Positions 35,305 through 45,958 of a DNA stretch of 64,000 nt are shown here, one piece after another; position 1 is the stretch's first letter, and each line of letters begins with the position of its first letter. The stretch covers positions 62,001 to 126,000 of the forward strand of contig NZ_FNIR01000007.1 in assembly GCF_900103975.1 (NCBI RefSeq), in the 5' to 3' direction. The DNA comes from Klenkia soli. GTDB taxonomy: Bacteria > Actinomycetota > Actinomycetes > Mycobacteriales > Geodermatophilaceae. Position numbers and translations under genes: made by a program. The notes beneath the pieces are model-generated. The model was not told the DNA's origin. It made no database searches and was given only the letters and a program-made list of their open reading frames with translations.

Positions 35305-35877
35305 TCAGGTGGCCCAGAGGGCGTGCACGGTGTGCGGCCGCAACCGCTCGCGGCCACCCAGCGCGGGCAGCTCGACGACCACCGACACCGCGCTGACCAC
35401 CCCGCCCACCTGCTCGACCAGGCCGACGGCGGCCTCGAGCGTGCCGCCGGTGGCCAGCACGTCGTCGACCAGCAGGACCCGCTGCCCCGGCACGAGGGAG
35501 TCGGTGTGCATCTCCAGCGTGGCGGTGCCGTACTCCAGCACGTAGTCCGCCGACACCGTCTGCCGGGGCAGCTTGCCGGCCTTGCGGACGGGCACCACCC
35601 CGGTGCCGGCGGCGAGCGCCACGGCGGCGGCGAGCAGGAACCCCCGGGCCTCCACCCCGACGACGACGTCGAACCCCTGGTCCGCCGGTCCGCCGCCGAG
35701 CGCGGCGACCCGGGGGTCCTCCAGCACCGAGGCGGCCAGGGCCTCGACGACCAACCGGAAGGCACCGGCGTCGGCGAAGACCGGTGTCAGGTCGCGGAAG
35801 ACGACGCCCGGCTCCGGGAAGTCCGGGATGTCGACGGCGATCGAGGCGATCAGCTGGTCCAGCGGCGGTGCGGTCAC
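35305..35877 (-). CDS. apt: Adenine phosphoribosyltransferase
   Basis: This 190-residue type I PRTase salvages adenine to AMP using PRPP. The PRPP-binding loop is VLLVDDVLATGGTLEA, the hood segment is IPDFPEPGVVFRDLTPVF, and GVEARGFLLAAAVA is also typical. The GTG start at 35877 shares GTGA with the secF stop. The order secD-secF-apt-relA matches mycobacteria. Confidence 0.95.
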   Translation of the reverse strand: MTAPPLDQLIASIAVDIPDFPEPGVVFRDLTPVFADAGAFRLVVEALAASVLEDPRVAALGGGPADQGFDVVVGVEARGFLLAAAVALAAGTGVVPVRKAGKLPRQTVSADYVLEYGTATLEMHTDSLVPGQRVLLVDDVLATGGTLEAAVGLVEQVGGVVSAVSVVVELPALGGRERLRPHTVHALWAT

Positions 35878-37220
35878 CGGCGCTTCTTGCCGCCGGGCCG
35901 CTGCGGACGCGCACCCGGCTTGGGGGCGGCCACCGACCGGGTCACCGATGCCGGCGACTCGACCTGCTCGACCGCCTCGGGGCGCTCGGGCAGCTCGTCG
36001 CGGTCCAGGAGCGCGGTGGCCGACCGGGCGGGCCGAGCCCGCCGGGCGCTGGCCACCGGGCCCGCCACGGCTCCCGAGCCGGTGGCCCGGGCGTCGGCCG
36101 CCCGGCGGGCCAGCACCCGCTTGCGGAGCGCCTGGACGCCGGGCTCGCGGGCCTTGAGGTCGGCCAGGATCGGGGTGGCCAGGAAGATCGAGCTGTAGGT
36201 GCCGGCGGCCAGGCCGACGGTGAGCACCAGCGCGAGGTCCTGCAGGGTGCCGACCCCGAGCAGGCCGACGCCCACCACGAGCAGCCCCAGCACCGGCAGC
36301 AGCGCGATCACCGAGGTGTTGATGGACCGCATCAGGGTTTGGTTGACCGCGAGGTTGGCCGCCTCGCCCCACGTCATGCGGGCGCCCTTCTCCAGGTCCT
36401 TGACGTTCTCGTCGACCTTGTCGAACACCACCACGGTGTCGTAGAGGCTGAACCCGAGGATGGTCAGGAAGCCGATCACCGTGGAGGGCGTGACCTCGAA
36501 CCCGACCAACGAGTAGACGCCGGCGGTGAGCACGATGTCGTGGATCAGCGCACCGATGGCGCCGACCGCCATCTTCGGCTGGAACCGGATGGCCAGGAAC
36601 ACCACGACGGCGGCCAGGAAGACCACCAGCGCGATCAGGGCCTGGTTGGTGATGTCGCTGCCCCAGTCGGCGCTCACCGACTCGGGGCTGACCTGGTTCT
36701 CCGCCACCCCCGCCGCCTCGGCCACGGCCGACACGACGGCCGCCTCGCCCGCGTTGTCCAGGGAGCCCGTGCGCAGCAGCACGGTGTTGCCCCCGACCAC
36801 CTGGGCGGTCGAGACCTGCGCGCCGGCGTCCTCGGCGGCCGTGCGGATGTCGGCCAGCTGCGCGGACGACGCCGGGACGCGGAAGCTGTTGCCGCCCTCG
36901 AAGTCGATGCCGAAGTTGAACCCGCGGAACACCATCGAGGCGATGCAGACGAGCACCACCACCGCGGTGACCTTGTACCAGAACCGGCTGCGCCCGACGA
37001 CGTCCAGCCCCGCCTCGCCGTTGTAGAGGCGGTGGGCCAGCGAGGCCTTCCGCCGCGGGGCCGACCCCGGCGCGGCGTCGTCGCCCTCGGCGGGCAGGCC
37101 GGCCTCGGCGAGGGCGTCGTCGTCGGCGTCGCGCGCGGCGTCCTCGCGCACCTCGGCGTCGGTCTCGTCCAGGACCTCGGAATCCTGTGCGGCGTCGCCG
37201 TCGCGGGGGGTGCCGGTCAT
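35874..37220 (-). CDS. secF: Protein translocase subunit SecF
   Basis: A 448-residue RND-like membrane protein that works with SecD and the proton gradient to complete export through SecYEG. A long acidic cytoplasmic N-terminus (about 75 residues) precedes the first membrane helix. The conserved GIDFEGGNSFRV motif follows, then five more helices with the GFSLYDTVVVFDKVDENV loop. The C-terminal tail is basic. The ATG at 37220 overlaps the secD stop (ATGA). Confidence 0.96.
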   Translation of the reverse strand: MTGTPRDGDAAQDSEVLDETDAEVREDAARDADDDALAEAGLPAEGDDAAPGSAPRRKASLAHRLYNGEAGLDVVGRSRFWYKVTAVVVLVCIASMVFRGFNFGIDFEGGNSFRVPASSAQLADIRTAAEDAGAQVSTAQVVGGNTVLLRTGSLDNAGEAAVVSAVAEAAGVAENQVSPESVSADWGSDITNQALIALVVFLAAVVVFLAIRFQPKMAVGAIGALIHDIVLTAGVYSLVGFEVTPSTVIGFLTILGFSLYDTVVVFDKVDENVKDLEKGARMTWGEAANLAVNQTLMRSINTSVIALLPVLGLLVVGVGLLGVGTLQDLALVLTVGLAAGTYSSIFLATPILADLKAREPGVQALRKRVLARRAADARATGSGAVAGPVASARRARPARSATALLDRDELPERPEAVEQVESPASVTRSVAAPKPGARPQRPGGKKRR

Positions 37221-38998
37221 CGGTCGCTCCTGTCGCTGGCCGTGCTGCCGGAGGTGGCCTTCGGGCGCTGGCCGGGCCGGGCACCCGGGAGGGGTGCCGC
37301 GACCGCCCGGCGGGTCACGTCGACGGCGCCCAGGCCCGAGAACCGGCTGGAGCCGAAGCTCCGGAACCGGCTCAGCACGGCCATGAGCGGGTGGGTGAAG
37401 AGGAAGACCACGATCAGGTCGAGCACCGTGGACAGACCCAGGGTGAACGCGAAGCCCTTGACGTCGCCGATCGCCAGCACGTAGAGGATCGCGGCGGCCA
37501 GGAAGCTGACGGCGTCGGCCGACAGGATGGTCCGCCGGGCGCGGACCCAGGCCCGGGGCACGGCGCTGCGCAGCGTGCGGCCCTCGCGGATCTCGTCCTT
37601 GAGTCTCTCGAAGTAGACGACGAAGGAGTCGGCCGTGATGCCGATGCTGACGATGAACCCGGCGATGCCCGCCAGGCTCAGCGTGAAGCCGATCTCGCGC
37701 CCGAGCAGCACCAGGCTGGCGTAGACCACGACCGCGGACAGCAGCAGGCTGGCGATCATCACCAGCCCGAGGGCGCGGTAGTACAGCAGCGCGTAGAGGA
37801 AGACCAGCGCGATGCCGATGGCACCGGCGATCAGACCGGCCCGCAGCTGCTCGCCGCCCAGCTCGGTGGTGATGGTCTGCGCGGTGGCCTGGGTGAAGGT
37901 CAGCGGCAGCGCGCCGTACTCCAGCTGGTTGGCCAGCGTCTGCGCCTCGGTCTGGGTGAAGTTGCCGGTGATCTGCGTGGTGCCGCCGGTGATCGCGCTC
38001 TGCACCGTCGGCGCGGAGACGACGCGCCCGTCCAGGACGATCGCCACCGCGCTGCCCGACGCCGCGGCCTGCGCCGTGTAGGTCGCCCAGGTGGAGGACC
38101 CCTCGGAGTTGAAGTCCACCGTGACGATCCACTCGCCGGTCTGCGCGGTCGTGCCGGCGCTGGCCGTGGTGATCTGGGTGCCCTCGATGACGGTGGGCCC
38201 GAGCAGGTACTTGGCGGTGCCGTCCTCGGAGCACGCCGCCAGGTAGGAGCCGGACAGGTCGACGTCGGCGGCGTCGGTCTGGTCGGTGGAGCAGGTGAGC
38301 GTCGCGTACTCCGCGGTGGCCTGGTCGACGGTCACCGCCGTGGGCGCAGCGCCGTCGGCGCCCGAGGCGTCGGCGGGCGCACCCGACGTGGTCGCCGGAG
38401 CGGTGGTGGCCGGGGCGGTGGTGGTGGCGGGGGCCGTGGTCGTGTCGTCGGCGGCCAGGGAGTTGGGCGCGGCACCGCTGGTCGGCGCCGCGCTGTCCGT
38501 CGGCACCGCGTCGGTCGGTGCTGCGGTGTCGGTCGGCGTCGCGGTGTCGGTCGGCGTCGAACCGTCCGTCGGCGTCGCGCCGTCGGTGGTCGGGGCCGCC
38601 GAGTCGGTGGCCGCCGCGGTCGCCGCCTCGGGGCCCTGCAGCACCGGGCGGAAGCGCAGCTGGGCGGTCTGGCCCAGCTCGCGGGCCTGGTCGCCGTCCT
38701 CGCCGGGCACCGAGATGACGATGTTCGAGTTGCCCTCGGTGACCACCTCGGCCTCGGCGACGCCGAGGCCGTTGACGCGCTGCTCGATGATCTGGCGAGC
38801 CAGCTCCAGGTCCTCCCGGCTGGGCGTGCCGCCGCCGGGGACGGCCGCGGTGAGCGTCACCGTGGTGCCGCCCTGCAGGTCCAGGCCCAGCTGGGGGGTG
38901 CGCTGGGATCCGGTGAAGAAGATCAGGCCGTACATGAGGGCCACGATCAGGACGAACGCCCCGAAGTACCGGGACGCCGGGAGCTGGCGGGAGGCCAT
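37217..38998 (-). CDS. secD: Protein translocase subunit SecD
   Basis: A 593-residue polytopic partner of SecF. The first helix (about 11-29) is followed by QLGLDLQGGTTVTL, the start of the periplasmic P1 domain. A low-complexity Thr/Pro/Ala/Asp insertion of about 100 residues (about 122-222) interrupts P1. The C-terminal membrane bundle carries GIGITADSFVVYFERLKDE. Mycobacterial SecD also has a Pro-rich insert, so this is family variation of unusual size. It lies 1 nt after yajC. Confidence 0.95.
   Translation of the reverse strand: MASRQLPASRYFGAFVLIVALMYGLIFFTGSQRTPQLGLDLQGGTTVTLTAAVPGGGTPSREDLELARQIIEQRVNGLGVAEAEVVTEGNSNIVISVPGEDGDQARELGQTAQLRFRPVLQGPEAATAAATDSAAPTTDGATPTDGSTPTDTATPTDTAAPTDAVPTDSAAPTSGAAPNSLAADDTTTAPATTTAPATTAPATTSGAPADASGADGAAPTAVTVDQATAEYATLTCSTDQTDAADVDLSGSYLAACSEDGTAKYLLGPTVIEGTQITTASAGTTAQTGEWIVTVDFNSEGSSTWATYTAQAAASGSAVAIVLDGRVVSAPTVQSAITGGTTQITGNFTQTEAQTLANQLEYGALPLTFTQATAQTITTELGGEQLRAGLIAGAIGIALVFLYALLYYRALGLVMIASLLLSAVVVYASLVLLGREIGFTLSLAGIAGFIVSIGITADSFVVYFERLKDEIREGRTLRSAVPRAWVRARRTILSADAVSFLAAAILYVLAIGDVKGFAFTLGLSTVLDLIVVFLFTHPLMAVLSRFRSFGSSRFSGLGAVDVTRRAVAAPLPGARPGQRPKATSGSTASDRSDR
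38333..38635 (-). repeat. Low-complexity Thr/Pro/Asp-rich coding repeat within secD
   Basis: In-frame degenerate repeats encode TPTD-type units followed by TTTAPATT units. They are built from GTCGGTGTCGGCGTC-like tracts on the plus strand. The segment probably forms a flexible exported linker. Confidence 0.75.
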
Positions 38999-38999
38999 G

Positions 39000-39362
39000 T
39001 CAGTCCTTGCGCGGCGACGGGTCGCCGTCGCCGTCGACGAGGCCGGTGCGCTCGGCGGTCGGCGGGACGACCTCGCCGGCCTGGGCGTCGAGGACGGCGC
39101 CGTCCTTCGTGCGCACCTCCATGACCGCCGGGCGGGCGAAGGTGGCGACGACGCCCGGGGCGATCTCGATGTCGACGGTGCCGTCGCCGAGCGCGGCCAC
39201 CGTGCCGTGCAGGCCGCTGGTCAGCATCACCGGGGTGCCCACCGTCAGCGACTCCTGCAGCTTCTGGGTGTTCGCGGCCATCTTCTTGCGCTGCCGGGCG
39301 GGCAGGACGATGAGCAGTGCGAAGGCGAGCACCAGCAGGATGAGCGGGAAGAACTGCTCCAC
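39000..39362 (-). CDS. yajC: Preprotein translocase accessory subunit YajC
   Basis: A 120-residue single-pass protein of the SecDF complex. The N-terminal helix (residues about 4-21) is followed by the typical ARQRKKMAAN turn and a small beta domain (VGTPVMLTSGLHGTVAAL). The GTG at 39362 gives the standard family length; upstream open frame is basic and repetitive and is rejected. The 150-nt gap to ruvB (39363-39512) is GC-rich with a CGCGCCCG palindrome and no gene. Confidence 0.92.
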   Translation of the reverse strand: MEQFFPLILLVLAFALLIVLPARQRKKMAANTQKLQESLTVGTPVMLTSGLHGTVAALGDGTVDIEIAPGVVATFARPAVMEVRTKDGAVLDAQAGEVVPPTAERTGLVDGDGDPSPRKD

Positions 39363-39512
39363 GGTTGTCGTGCCTCTCCACCGCGCCTGGTTCGCGCGGT
39401 TGTGCGACCGCCGTCGGCGGCCACGTCGGGGACGTCGGCTGCGGCGCGCCCGCGGGCGCGACCGGCGCAGGGCACGCCTCACCCAGGGGCGGGCGCGCCA
39501 GCGGGGTGGAGT

Positions 39513-40580
39513 CTAGGCGTCGAACAGGGTGGGTGACGCAGCCTGGTCACCCGGCGTGCCCCCGCGCAGCCAGACGCCGTCCGGGACGGGCAGCCCCAGG
39601 TGGCTCCAGGCGGCCTCGGTGGCGACCCGCCCGCGGGGCGTGCGGGCCAGCAGACCGGCCCGCACCAGGAACGGCTCGCAGACCTCCTCGACGGTGTGCG
39701 GCTCCTCCCCCACGGCCACCGCGAGGGTGGCCACCCCGACCGGGCCGCCGTTGAACTTGGCGACCAGGGCGTGCAGCACCTCGCGGTCCAGCCGGTCCAG
39801 GCCCAGCTCGTCGACGTCGTAGAGCGCCAGGGCCGCGCGCGCCACCGCCCGGGTGACCCGGCCGTCGGCCCGCACCTCGGCGTAGTCGCGCACCCGGCGC
39901 AGCAGCCGGTTGGCGATGCGCGGCGTGCCCCGCGAGCGGCCGGCGATCTCGGCGGCGCCGTCGGGGTCGATGGCCACCCCCAGCAGGTCGGCGCTGCGCC
40001 GCAGCACGAGCTGCAGGTCGTCGGAGGAGTAGAACTCCATCTGCCCGACGAAGCCGAAGCGGTCGCGCAGCGGCCCGGTGAGCAGCCCGGCGCGGGTGGT
40101 GGCCCCGACCAGGGTGAACGGCGAGATCTCCAGCGGGATGGCGGTGGCGCCGGGGCCCTTGCCGACGACGACGTCGACCCGGAAGTCCTCCATCGCCATG
40201 TACAGCAGTTCCTCGGCCGGCCGGGCGATGCGGTGGATCTCGTCGATGAACAGGACGTCGCCCTCGCCGAGGTTGGACAGCATCGCCGCCAGGTCACCCG
40301 AGCGCTCGATCGCGGGCCCGGAGGTGATCTTCACGGTGGTGCCCAGCTCGGAGCCGATGATCAGGGCCAGCGACGTCTTGCCCAGCCCGGGCGGACCCGA
40401 CAGCAGCACGTGGTCCGGCGGCCGGCCGCGCCGCCTGGCGCCCTCGAGCACGAGGTCCAGCTGCCGGGCCACCTTGGGCTGGCCGACGAACTCCCCCAGC
40501 GAGTGCGGGCGCAGCGCGGACTCGACCACCCGCTCCTCGTCACCGGCCCAGGGGCTGGCGTCGGAGTCGGGGGTGCTCAT
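39513..40580 (-). CDS. ruvB: Holliday junction DNA helicase RuvB
   Basis: A 355-residue AAA+ motor that drives branch migration with RuvA. Walker A is [11 protein letters not shown], Walker B is LFIDEIHR and sensor 1 is LVGATTRAG. The C-terminal winged-helix part contains [13 protein letters not shown]. The ATG at 40580 overlaps the ruvA stop (ATGA). It is the last gene of ruvCAB. Confidence 0.98.
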   Translation of the reverse strand: MSTPDSDASPWAGDEERVVESALRPHSLGEFVGQPKVARQLDLVLEGARRRGRPPDHVLLSGPPGLGKTSLALIIGSELGTTVKITSGPAIERSGDLAAMLSNLGEGDVLFIDEIHRIARPAEELLYMAMEDFRVDVVVGKGPGATAIPLEISPFTLVGATTRAGLLTGPLRDRFGFVGQMEFYSSDDLQLVLRRSADLLGVAIDPDGAAEIAGRSRGTPRIANRLLRRVRDYAEVRADGRVTRAVARAALALYDVDELGLDRLDREVLHALVAKFNGGPVGVATLAVAVGEEPHTVEEVCEPFLVRAGLLARTPRGRVATEAAWSHLGLPVPDGVWLRGGTPGDQAASPTLFDA

Positions 40581-41224
40581 GCCCGACCCAGCAGGCGCAG
40601 CGCCTGCCGGAGGAGGACGGCGACGTCGACGCTGCCGGTGTCGGCGATCTGCTCGTCGACGACGGGGGCCAGCTGGGCCAGGGCACCCTCGGCCTCGCGC
40701 ACGCTCCACCCCAGCCCGACCAGGGCGGTGGTGAGCTGGTCGCGCCAGGGGGCGACCGCGGCCACGGTCGAACCGGTGGCACCCGCGGCGGCGGCACCGG
40801 CGTCCAGGCTGGTGTCCCCGGTCGCCGAGCCCAGCCGGTCGCGCAGCTCGAGCACGAGGCGCTCGGCGCCCTTCTTGCCGATGCCGGGCACCTGCATGAG
40901 CGCCTTGAGGTCGGCGGTGGCCACCGCCCGCCGGACGTCGCGGGGCGGGTGGATCGCCAGCACGGCCTGGGCCAGGCGGGGCCCGACGCCGTTGGCGGTC
41001 TGCAGCAGCTCGAACAGCTGCCGCTCGTCGTCGTCGGCGAACCCGTAGAGGGTCAGGGAGTCCTCGCGGACGACCAGGCTGGTGGCCAGCCGGGCCTGCT
41101 CGCCGACCTGCAGCCGGGCGATGGTGCCCGGGGTGCACTGCACGGCGAGGCCGATGCCGCCGACCTCGACGACGGCGCCGTCCGGGGAGACCGCGGCCAC
41201 CCGGCCCGCCACGCTGGCGATCAC
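40577..41224 (-). CDS. ruvA: Holliday junction DNA helicase subunit RuvA
   Basis: A 215-residue protein that binds four-way junctions as a tetramer and loads RuvB. An OB-fold N-terminus (residues 1-62) is followed by two helix-hairpin-helix motifs ([20 protein letters not shown] and [19 protein letters not shown]). A flexible linker and the RuvB-binding domain III complete it. The GTG start at 41224 is fixed by GTGA overlap with ruvC. Confidence 0.96.
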   Translation of the reverse strand: MIASVAGRVAAVSPDGAVVEVGGIGLAVQCTPGTIARLQVGEQARLATSLVVREDSLTLYGFADDDERQLFELLQTANGVGPRLAQAVLAIHPPRDVRRAVATADLKALMQVPGIGKKGAERLVLELRDRLGSATGDTSLDAGAAAAGATGSTVAAVAPWRDQLTTALVGLGWSVREAEGALAQLAPVVDEQIADTGSVDVAVLLRQALRLLGRA

Positions 41225-41817
41225 GACGCGCTCCCGATGCCCTGCCACCGGCTGGCCCGCACCGGCGGGCGGCGTGCGGTGGTCAGCGGGCCCTGGGCGA
41301 TGCCGGCGCCCGTGGCGAGCGCGGCCACGCGCAGGCGGTCCTGGGTGGGCCCGCGCCAGACGTGGCAGACCGCCAGGGCCAGGGCGTCGGCGGCGTCGGC
41401 CGGCCTGGGCGGGGTGTCGAGCCCCAGGATCCGGGTGACCATCAGCGTGACCTGCTCCTTGTCGGCCCGGCCGCTGCCGGAGATCGCTGCCTTGACCTCG
41501 CTGGGGGTGTGCCAGTGCACCGGCCGGCTGGCCTGGGCGGCGGCGAGGGCGGCGACGCCGGCGGCCTGCGCGGTGCCGGTCGCCGTCCCCTTGTTGTTCT
41601 GCTGGAAGACCCGCTCGATGGCCACGACGTCGGGCCGGTGCTCGCGGACCAGCGCGGTCACCGCGGTGTGCAGCTCGAGCAGGCGCAGCTCCAGGGCCAG
41701 GGTGTGGTCGCTGCGGACCACGCCCACGCCGACGGCGGCCGGCCGGGCGCCGGGCCGGCCGTCGACCACGCCCCACCCGCACCGGGTCAACCCCGGGTCG
41801 ATCCCCAGCACTCGCAT
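41221..41817 (-). CDS. ruvC: Crossover junction endodeoxyribonuclease RuvC
   Basis: A 198-residue RNase H-fold resolvase. Catalytic Asp lies in [16 protein letters not shown], Glu in [11 protein letters not shown], and the C-terminal acidic pair in [12 protein letters not shown]. The ATG at 41817 stands 14 nt from a LexA-type palindrome, so ruvC-ruvA-ruvB should be DNA-damage inducible. Confidence 0.97.
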   Translation of the reverse strand: MRVLGIDPGLTRCGWGVVDGRPGARPAAVGVGVVRSDHTLALELRLLELHTAVTALVREHRPDVVAIERVFQQNNKGTATGTAQAAGVAALAAAQASRPVHWHTPSEVKAAISGSGRADKEQVTLMVTRILGLDTPPRPADAADALALAVCHVWRGPTQDRLRVAALATGAGIAQGPLTTARRPPVRASRWQGIGSAS

Positions 41818-41830
41818 GCGTCCCCCTCGA

Positions 41831-41846
41831 ACGAACGTACGTTCGA
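41831..41846. promoter_or_regulatory. LexA (SOS) box of the ruvCAB operon
   Basis: The sequence ACGAACGTACGTTCGA contains a perfect 14-bp palindrome. It matches the actinobacterial LexA consensus TCGAAC-N4-GTTCGA except for the outermost base. On the minus strand it lies just downstream of TAACCT (41848-41853), a possible -10 that includes the yebC stop codon, so bound LexA would cover the start of transcription. Confidence 0.85.
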
Positions 41847-41850
41847 CAGG

Positions 41851-42603
<753 letters not shown>

Positions 42604-42625
42604 CGCTGTCTCCTCGCTCGCGCCG

Positions 42626-43240
42626 TCAGTGGCCGCCGGACCTGTCGCGCACCAGCTCGACGAAGAACCGGTGCATGCGGGTGTCGCCGGTGAGCTCCGG
42701 GTGGAAGCTGGTGGCGACGACGCTGCCCTGGCGGACCGCGACGATCCTACCGTCGGCCGGTCCACCGGAGACCCGGCCGAGCACCTGCACGGTGTCCGCC
42801 GCCTCCTCGACCCACGGCGCGCGGATGAACACCGCGTGCACGGGGCCGCCGGCGAGCCCCTCGACTTCGACCTGCGACTCGAAGCTGTCGACCTGCCGGC
42901 CGAACGCGTTGCGGCGCACGGTGACGTCCAGCCCGCCGATCGTCTGCTGGTCGGCCGGTGCGTCCAGCAGCCGGTCGGCCAGCAGGATCATCCCGGCGCA
43001 GGAGCCGTAGGCGGGCAGTCCACCGCGGACGGCGGCGCGCAGCGGCTCGAGCAGCCCCCACCGGTGGGCGAGCTTGGCGATGGTCGTGGACTCGCCACCG
43101 GGGAGCACCAACCCGTCCAGCCCGTCGAGCTCCTCGGGCCGCCGCACGGCCGACGTCCGGGCGCCCTGGGCCTCGAGGACCGCACGGTGCTCCCGGACGT
43201 CGCCCTGCAGCGCGAGGACCCCGATGGTCGGCGCGCTCAC
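42626..43240 (-). CDS. pdxT: Pyridoxal 5'-phosphate synthase glutaminase subunit
   Basis: A 204-residue class I glutaminase that supplies ammonia to PdxS. The nucleophile Cys is in [11 protein letters not shown], the catalytic His and Glu in [10 protein letters not shown], and the PGGESTT oxyanion motif is present. The GTG start at 43240 shares GTGA with pdxS. Confidence 0.97.
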   Translation of the reverse strand: MSAPTIGVLALQGDVREHRAVLEAQGARTSAVRRPEELDGLDGLVLPGGESTTIAKLAHRWGLLEPLRAAVRGGLPAYGSCAGMILLADRLLDAPADQQTIGGLDVTVRRNAFGRQVDSFESQVEVEGLAGGPVHAVFIRAPWVEEAADTVQVLGRVSGGPADGRIVAVRQGSVVATSFHPELTGDTRMHRFFVELVRDRSGGH

Positions 43241-44136
43241 CAGCCGCGGTTGGCGTACCGCTGCTCGGCCGGGAGCGTGTCCACGTTGATGCCGACCATG
43301 GCCTCGCCCAGCCCGCGGCTGACCTTGGCGATCACCGACGGGTCGTCGTGGAACGTGGTGGCCTGCACGATGGCGGCCGCGCGCTGCGCCGGGTCGCCGG
43401 ACTTGAAGATGCCCGAGCCCACGAACACGCCCTCGGCGCCCAGCTGCATCATCATCGCCGCGTCGGCCGGGGTGGCGATGCCGCCGGCGGTGAACAGCAC
43501 CACCGGGAGCTTGCCGGTGCGGGCGACCTCGAGCACGAGGTCGTAGGGGGCGCGCAGCTCCTTGGCCGCGACGTACAGCTCGGTGTCGTCCAGGGTGCCC
43601 AGCCGGCGGATGCCTGCACGGATCGACCGCATGTGCCGGGTGGCCTCGACGACGTTGCCGGTGCCGGCCTCGCCCTTGGAGCGGATCATGGCCGCGCCCT
43701 CGGAGATGCGGCGCAGCGCCTCGCCCAGGTCGGTGGCCCCGCACACGAACGGCACGGTGAAGTCGGTCTTGACGATGTGGTGCGCCTCGTCGGCCGGGGT
43801 GAGCACCTCGGACTCGTCGACGTAGTCGACCCCGAGGGACTGCAGCACCTGCGCCTCGACGAAGTGCCCGATCCGGGCCTTGGCCATCACCGGGATGGAG
43901 ACCGCGGCGATGATGCCGTCGATCATGTCCGGGTCGCTCATGCGGGCGATGCCGCCCTGCGCGCGGATGTCGGCGGGCACGCGCTCGAGGGCCATCACGG
44001 CCACCGCGCCGGCGTCCTCGGCGATGCGGGCCTGCGCGGCGTCGACGACGTCCATGATGACGCCGCCCTTGAGCTGCTCGGCCATGCCGCGCTTGACGCG
44101 GTCGGTGCCGGTGGTGCTCGGGCTGGTCTCGGACAT
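43237..44136 (-). CDS. pdxS: Pyridoxal 5'-phosphate synthase lyase subunit
   Basis: This 299-residue TIM-barrel enzyme builds PLP from ribose 5-phosphate, glyceraldehyde 3-phosphate and ammonia. Both active lysines are visible: [11 protein letters not shown] and [11 protein letters not shown]. The family is extremely conserved and this copy is complete. The ATG at 44136 has GAGG 7 nt upstream. PLP made here would serve the aminotransferase at 25-26 kb, among others. Confidence 0.98.
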   Translation of the reverse strand: MSETSPSTTGTDRVKRGMAEQLKGGVIMDVVDAAQARIAEDAGAVAVMALERVPADIRAQGGIARMSDPDMIDGIIAAVSIPVMAKARIGHFVEAQVLQSLGVDYVDESEVLTPADEAHHIVKTDFTVPFVCGATDLGEALRRISEGAAMIRSKGEAGTGNVVEATRHMRSIRAGIRRLGTLDDTELYVAAKELRAPYDLVLEVARTGKLPVVLFTAGGIATPADAAMMMQLGAEGVFVGSGIFKSGDPAQRAAAIVQATTFHDDPSVIAKVSRGLGEAMVGINVDTLPAEQRYANRGW

Positions 44137-44178
44137 GCTGGCGCCTCGCTCGTGCGACGGAAGGGTTGCGGACGACCC

Positions 44179-44184
44179 ATCCTA
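44179..44184 (-). promoter_or_regulatory. Putative -10 of pdxS-pdxT-yebC
   Basis: TAGGAT on the minus strand would start transcription about 35-40 nt before the pdxS ATG. No clear -35 is seen. Confidence 0.4.
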
Positions 44185-44192
44185 GGTGCGCG

Positions 44193-44717
44193 TCAGGCGG
44201 TGCCCGACCGCCCGGTGGCCACCACGGCGTCCAGGCCGTCGTCGATGTCGAAGAAGCGGGGCAGCGGTCGGCCGGCGTGCAGCCGCAGCACCCGGGCGAT
44301 CGGCCGGCGGCGCAGTGCGCGGGTGTCGCGGACGGCGTCGTTGTAGAACCGGCGGGCCAGCCCCACCCGCCACCCGGCGTCGTCCAGCTCGGGGCTGCGG
44401 GCCGCCTCGGGCAGCTCCCGCACGACCCGGCCGAGCGCGTTCTCGGCGACCTCGCGGTCGCCGCCGGGCGGCCGGCGGGCGGCGTCCACGGCCCGCCCGA
44501 GGTCGACCACCCGATCGGGGCCCAGGACGTCGGCTCCCTCCCGCCCGGCGGCGGCGAGCAGGTCGGCGCGGCGGGTCAGCGCGGCGTCCAGGACCTCCCA
44601 GGCGCGGGTCACCCGGCCCTCCAGGCGGCGCAGCCGGGTGAGGGTGAAGGTGACCCACCCGAGCAGGAGGACCAGCACGATCCCCGCGGTGAGCAGGGTC
44701 CAGGTCGGGGGCACCAC
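44193..44717 (-). CDS. LemA-like membrane protein
   Basis: 174 residues: an N-terminal membrane helix ([19 protein letters not shown]) and a helical cytoplasmic part resembling LemA ([34 protein letters not shown]). LemA proteins have no settled function. GTG at 44717 is 8 nt after a -10-like TAGCGT, indicating a leaderless message; GTG at 44714 is an alternative. It has the same strand as pimA upstream and pdxS downstream but its own probable promoter. Confidence 0.8.
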   Translation of the reverse strand: MVPPTWTLLTAGIVLVLLLGWVTFTLTRLRRLEGRVTRAWEVLDAALTRRADLLAAAGREGADVLGPDRVVDLGRAVDAARRPPGGDREVAENALGRVVRELPEAARSPELDDAGWRVGLARRFYNDAVRDTRALRRRPIARVLRLHAGRPLPRFFDIDDGLDAVVATGRSGTA

Positions 44718-44725
44718 GTCGGGGG

Positions 44726-44731
44726 ACGCTA
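44726..44731 (-). promoter_or_regulatory. Putative -10 of the LemA-like gene, leaderless
   Basis: Minus-strand TAGCGT is 8 nt from the GTG at 44717. The hexamer is the same as in front of rarA and pyrR. Confidence 0.45.
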
Positions 44732-44740
44732 CCGGCGCCC

Positions 44741-45958
44741 TCAGCCGACCGGCCCGCGGCGCAGCCAGCGGGGCAGGAACCGGTCGGTCGTGGAGGGGGT
44801 GGGGGGCAGCTCGTCGTCGGACCGGTCGTCGGTGGTGACCTCGCCGGCGCCCGGCGGCGCGACGGTCTCGTACACGGCCAGGATCTGCTGGGCGAGGGTG
44901 CCCCAGTCGTAGTCCGCGGCCCGGCGGTGCCCCGCCGCCGACAGCTGCGCCCGACGCTCCGGCGAGCCGAGCAGGTCGACCAGCACCCGGCCCAGGGCGC
45001 TCGCGTCGCCGCGGCGGACCAGCACGCCGGCGCCGTCCTCGAGCACCCGGGCGAAGGCGTCGAGGTCGGCGGCCACCACGGGTGCCCCGGCGGCCATCGC
45101 CTCGACCAGCACGATGCCGAAGCTCTCGCCCATGAGGTTGGGCGCGCAGTACACGTCGACCGAGCGCAGGAACGCCGCCTTGTCCGCCTCGCTCAGCTCG
45201 CCCAGGAGCGTGACCGCCGGCTCGAGGTCGGGCCCCAGCAGGGCACGGAGCTCGTCGGGGTCCCCCCGCCCGGCGACCAGCAGCCGGGCCTCCGGGCACT
45301 CGCGGACGACGGTGCGCATGGCCTCCAGCAGCACCGGCAGGCCCTTGCGCGGTTCGTCGTAGCGACCCAGGAAGCCGATGGTGGGGGTGCCGCTCCCCCG
45401 CACGTACCCGGCCAGCGACGGCCCCTCGGCGAAGGCGGCCACGTGCACGCCGTTGGGGATCACGACGGCGTCCCCGCCCAGGTGCTCGACCTGCAGCCGC
45501 CGGGCGAAGTCCGACACCGCGATCCGGCCGGCGATCTTCTCCAGCCACGGCCGGACGACGGGCCCCCAGGCGGACAGGAAGATCGAGCGGATCGCCGCGG
45601 CGTGGTAGGTGGCCACGATCGGGCCCTGGGCGAGCACGCACACCAGCAGGGAGGCCGACGGCGGTGCCGGTTCGTGCACGTGCACGACGTCGAAGTGCCC
45701 GTCGCGCAGCCACCGCCGCACCCGCCCCGCCGACAGCGGGCCGAACTGCCAGCTGGCCATCGACCCGTTGTAGGGCACCACGTTGGCCCGCCCGGCCCAG
45801 GTGACGTGCTCGGCGGGCAGGTTCTCCTCGTGCAGCGCCGGGGTCAGCACCTCGACGTGGTGGCCCAGCCCGCGCAGGGTCTCGGCCAGGTCGCGCACGT
45901 GGTACTGCACGCCGCCGGGGACGTCCCAGTGGTAGGGGCAGACCAGGCCCACCCTCAC
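44741..45958 (-). CDS. pimA: Phosphatidylinositol alpha-mannosyltransferase (GT4)
   Basis: A 405-residue GT-B fold enzyme matching PimA, which adds the first mannose from GDP-mannose to phosphatidylinositol on the inner membrane face. The N-terminus VGLVCPYHWDVPGGVQYHVR is characteristic, as are HVHEPAPPSASL, GFLGRYDEPRKGL and the EX7E motif in ESFGIVLVE. A Pro-rich acidic tail of about 35 residues ends the protein. The GTG at 45958 overlaps the acyltransferase stop as GTGA. Confidence 0.93.
   Translation of the reverse strand: MRVGLVCPYHWDVPGGVQYHVRDLAETLRGLGHHVEVLTPALHEENLPAEHVTWAGRANVVPYNGSMASWQFGPLSAGRVRRWLRDGHFDVVHVHEPAPPSASLLVCVLAQGPIVATYHAAAIRSIFLSAWGPVVRPWLEKIAGRIAVSDFARRLQVEHLGGDAVVIPNGVHVAAFAEGPSLAGYVRGSGTPTIGFLGRYDEPRKGLPVLLEAMRTVVRECPEARLLVAGRGDPDELRALLGPDLEPAVTLLGELSEADKAAFLRSVDVYCAPNLMGESFGIVLVEAMAAGAPVVAADLDAFARVLEDGAGVLVRRGDASALGRVLVDLLGSPERRAQLSAAGHRRAADYDWGTLAQQILAVYETVAPPGAGEVTTDDRSDDELPPTPSTTDRFLPRWLRRGPVG

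Noticed and set aside
39363-39512. Terminator or small gene between ruvB and yajC
   Set aside because: The region has a GC-rich palindrome without a loop and Arg-rich open frames lacking codon bias; nothing firm can be assigned.
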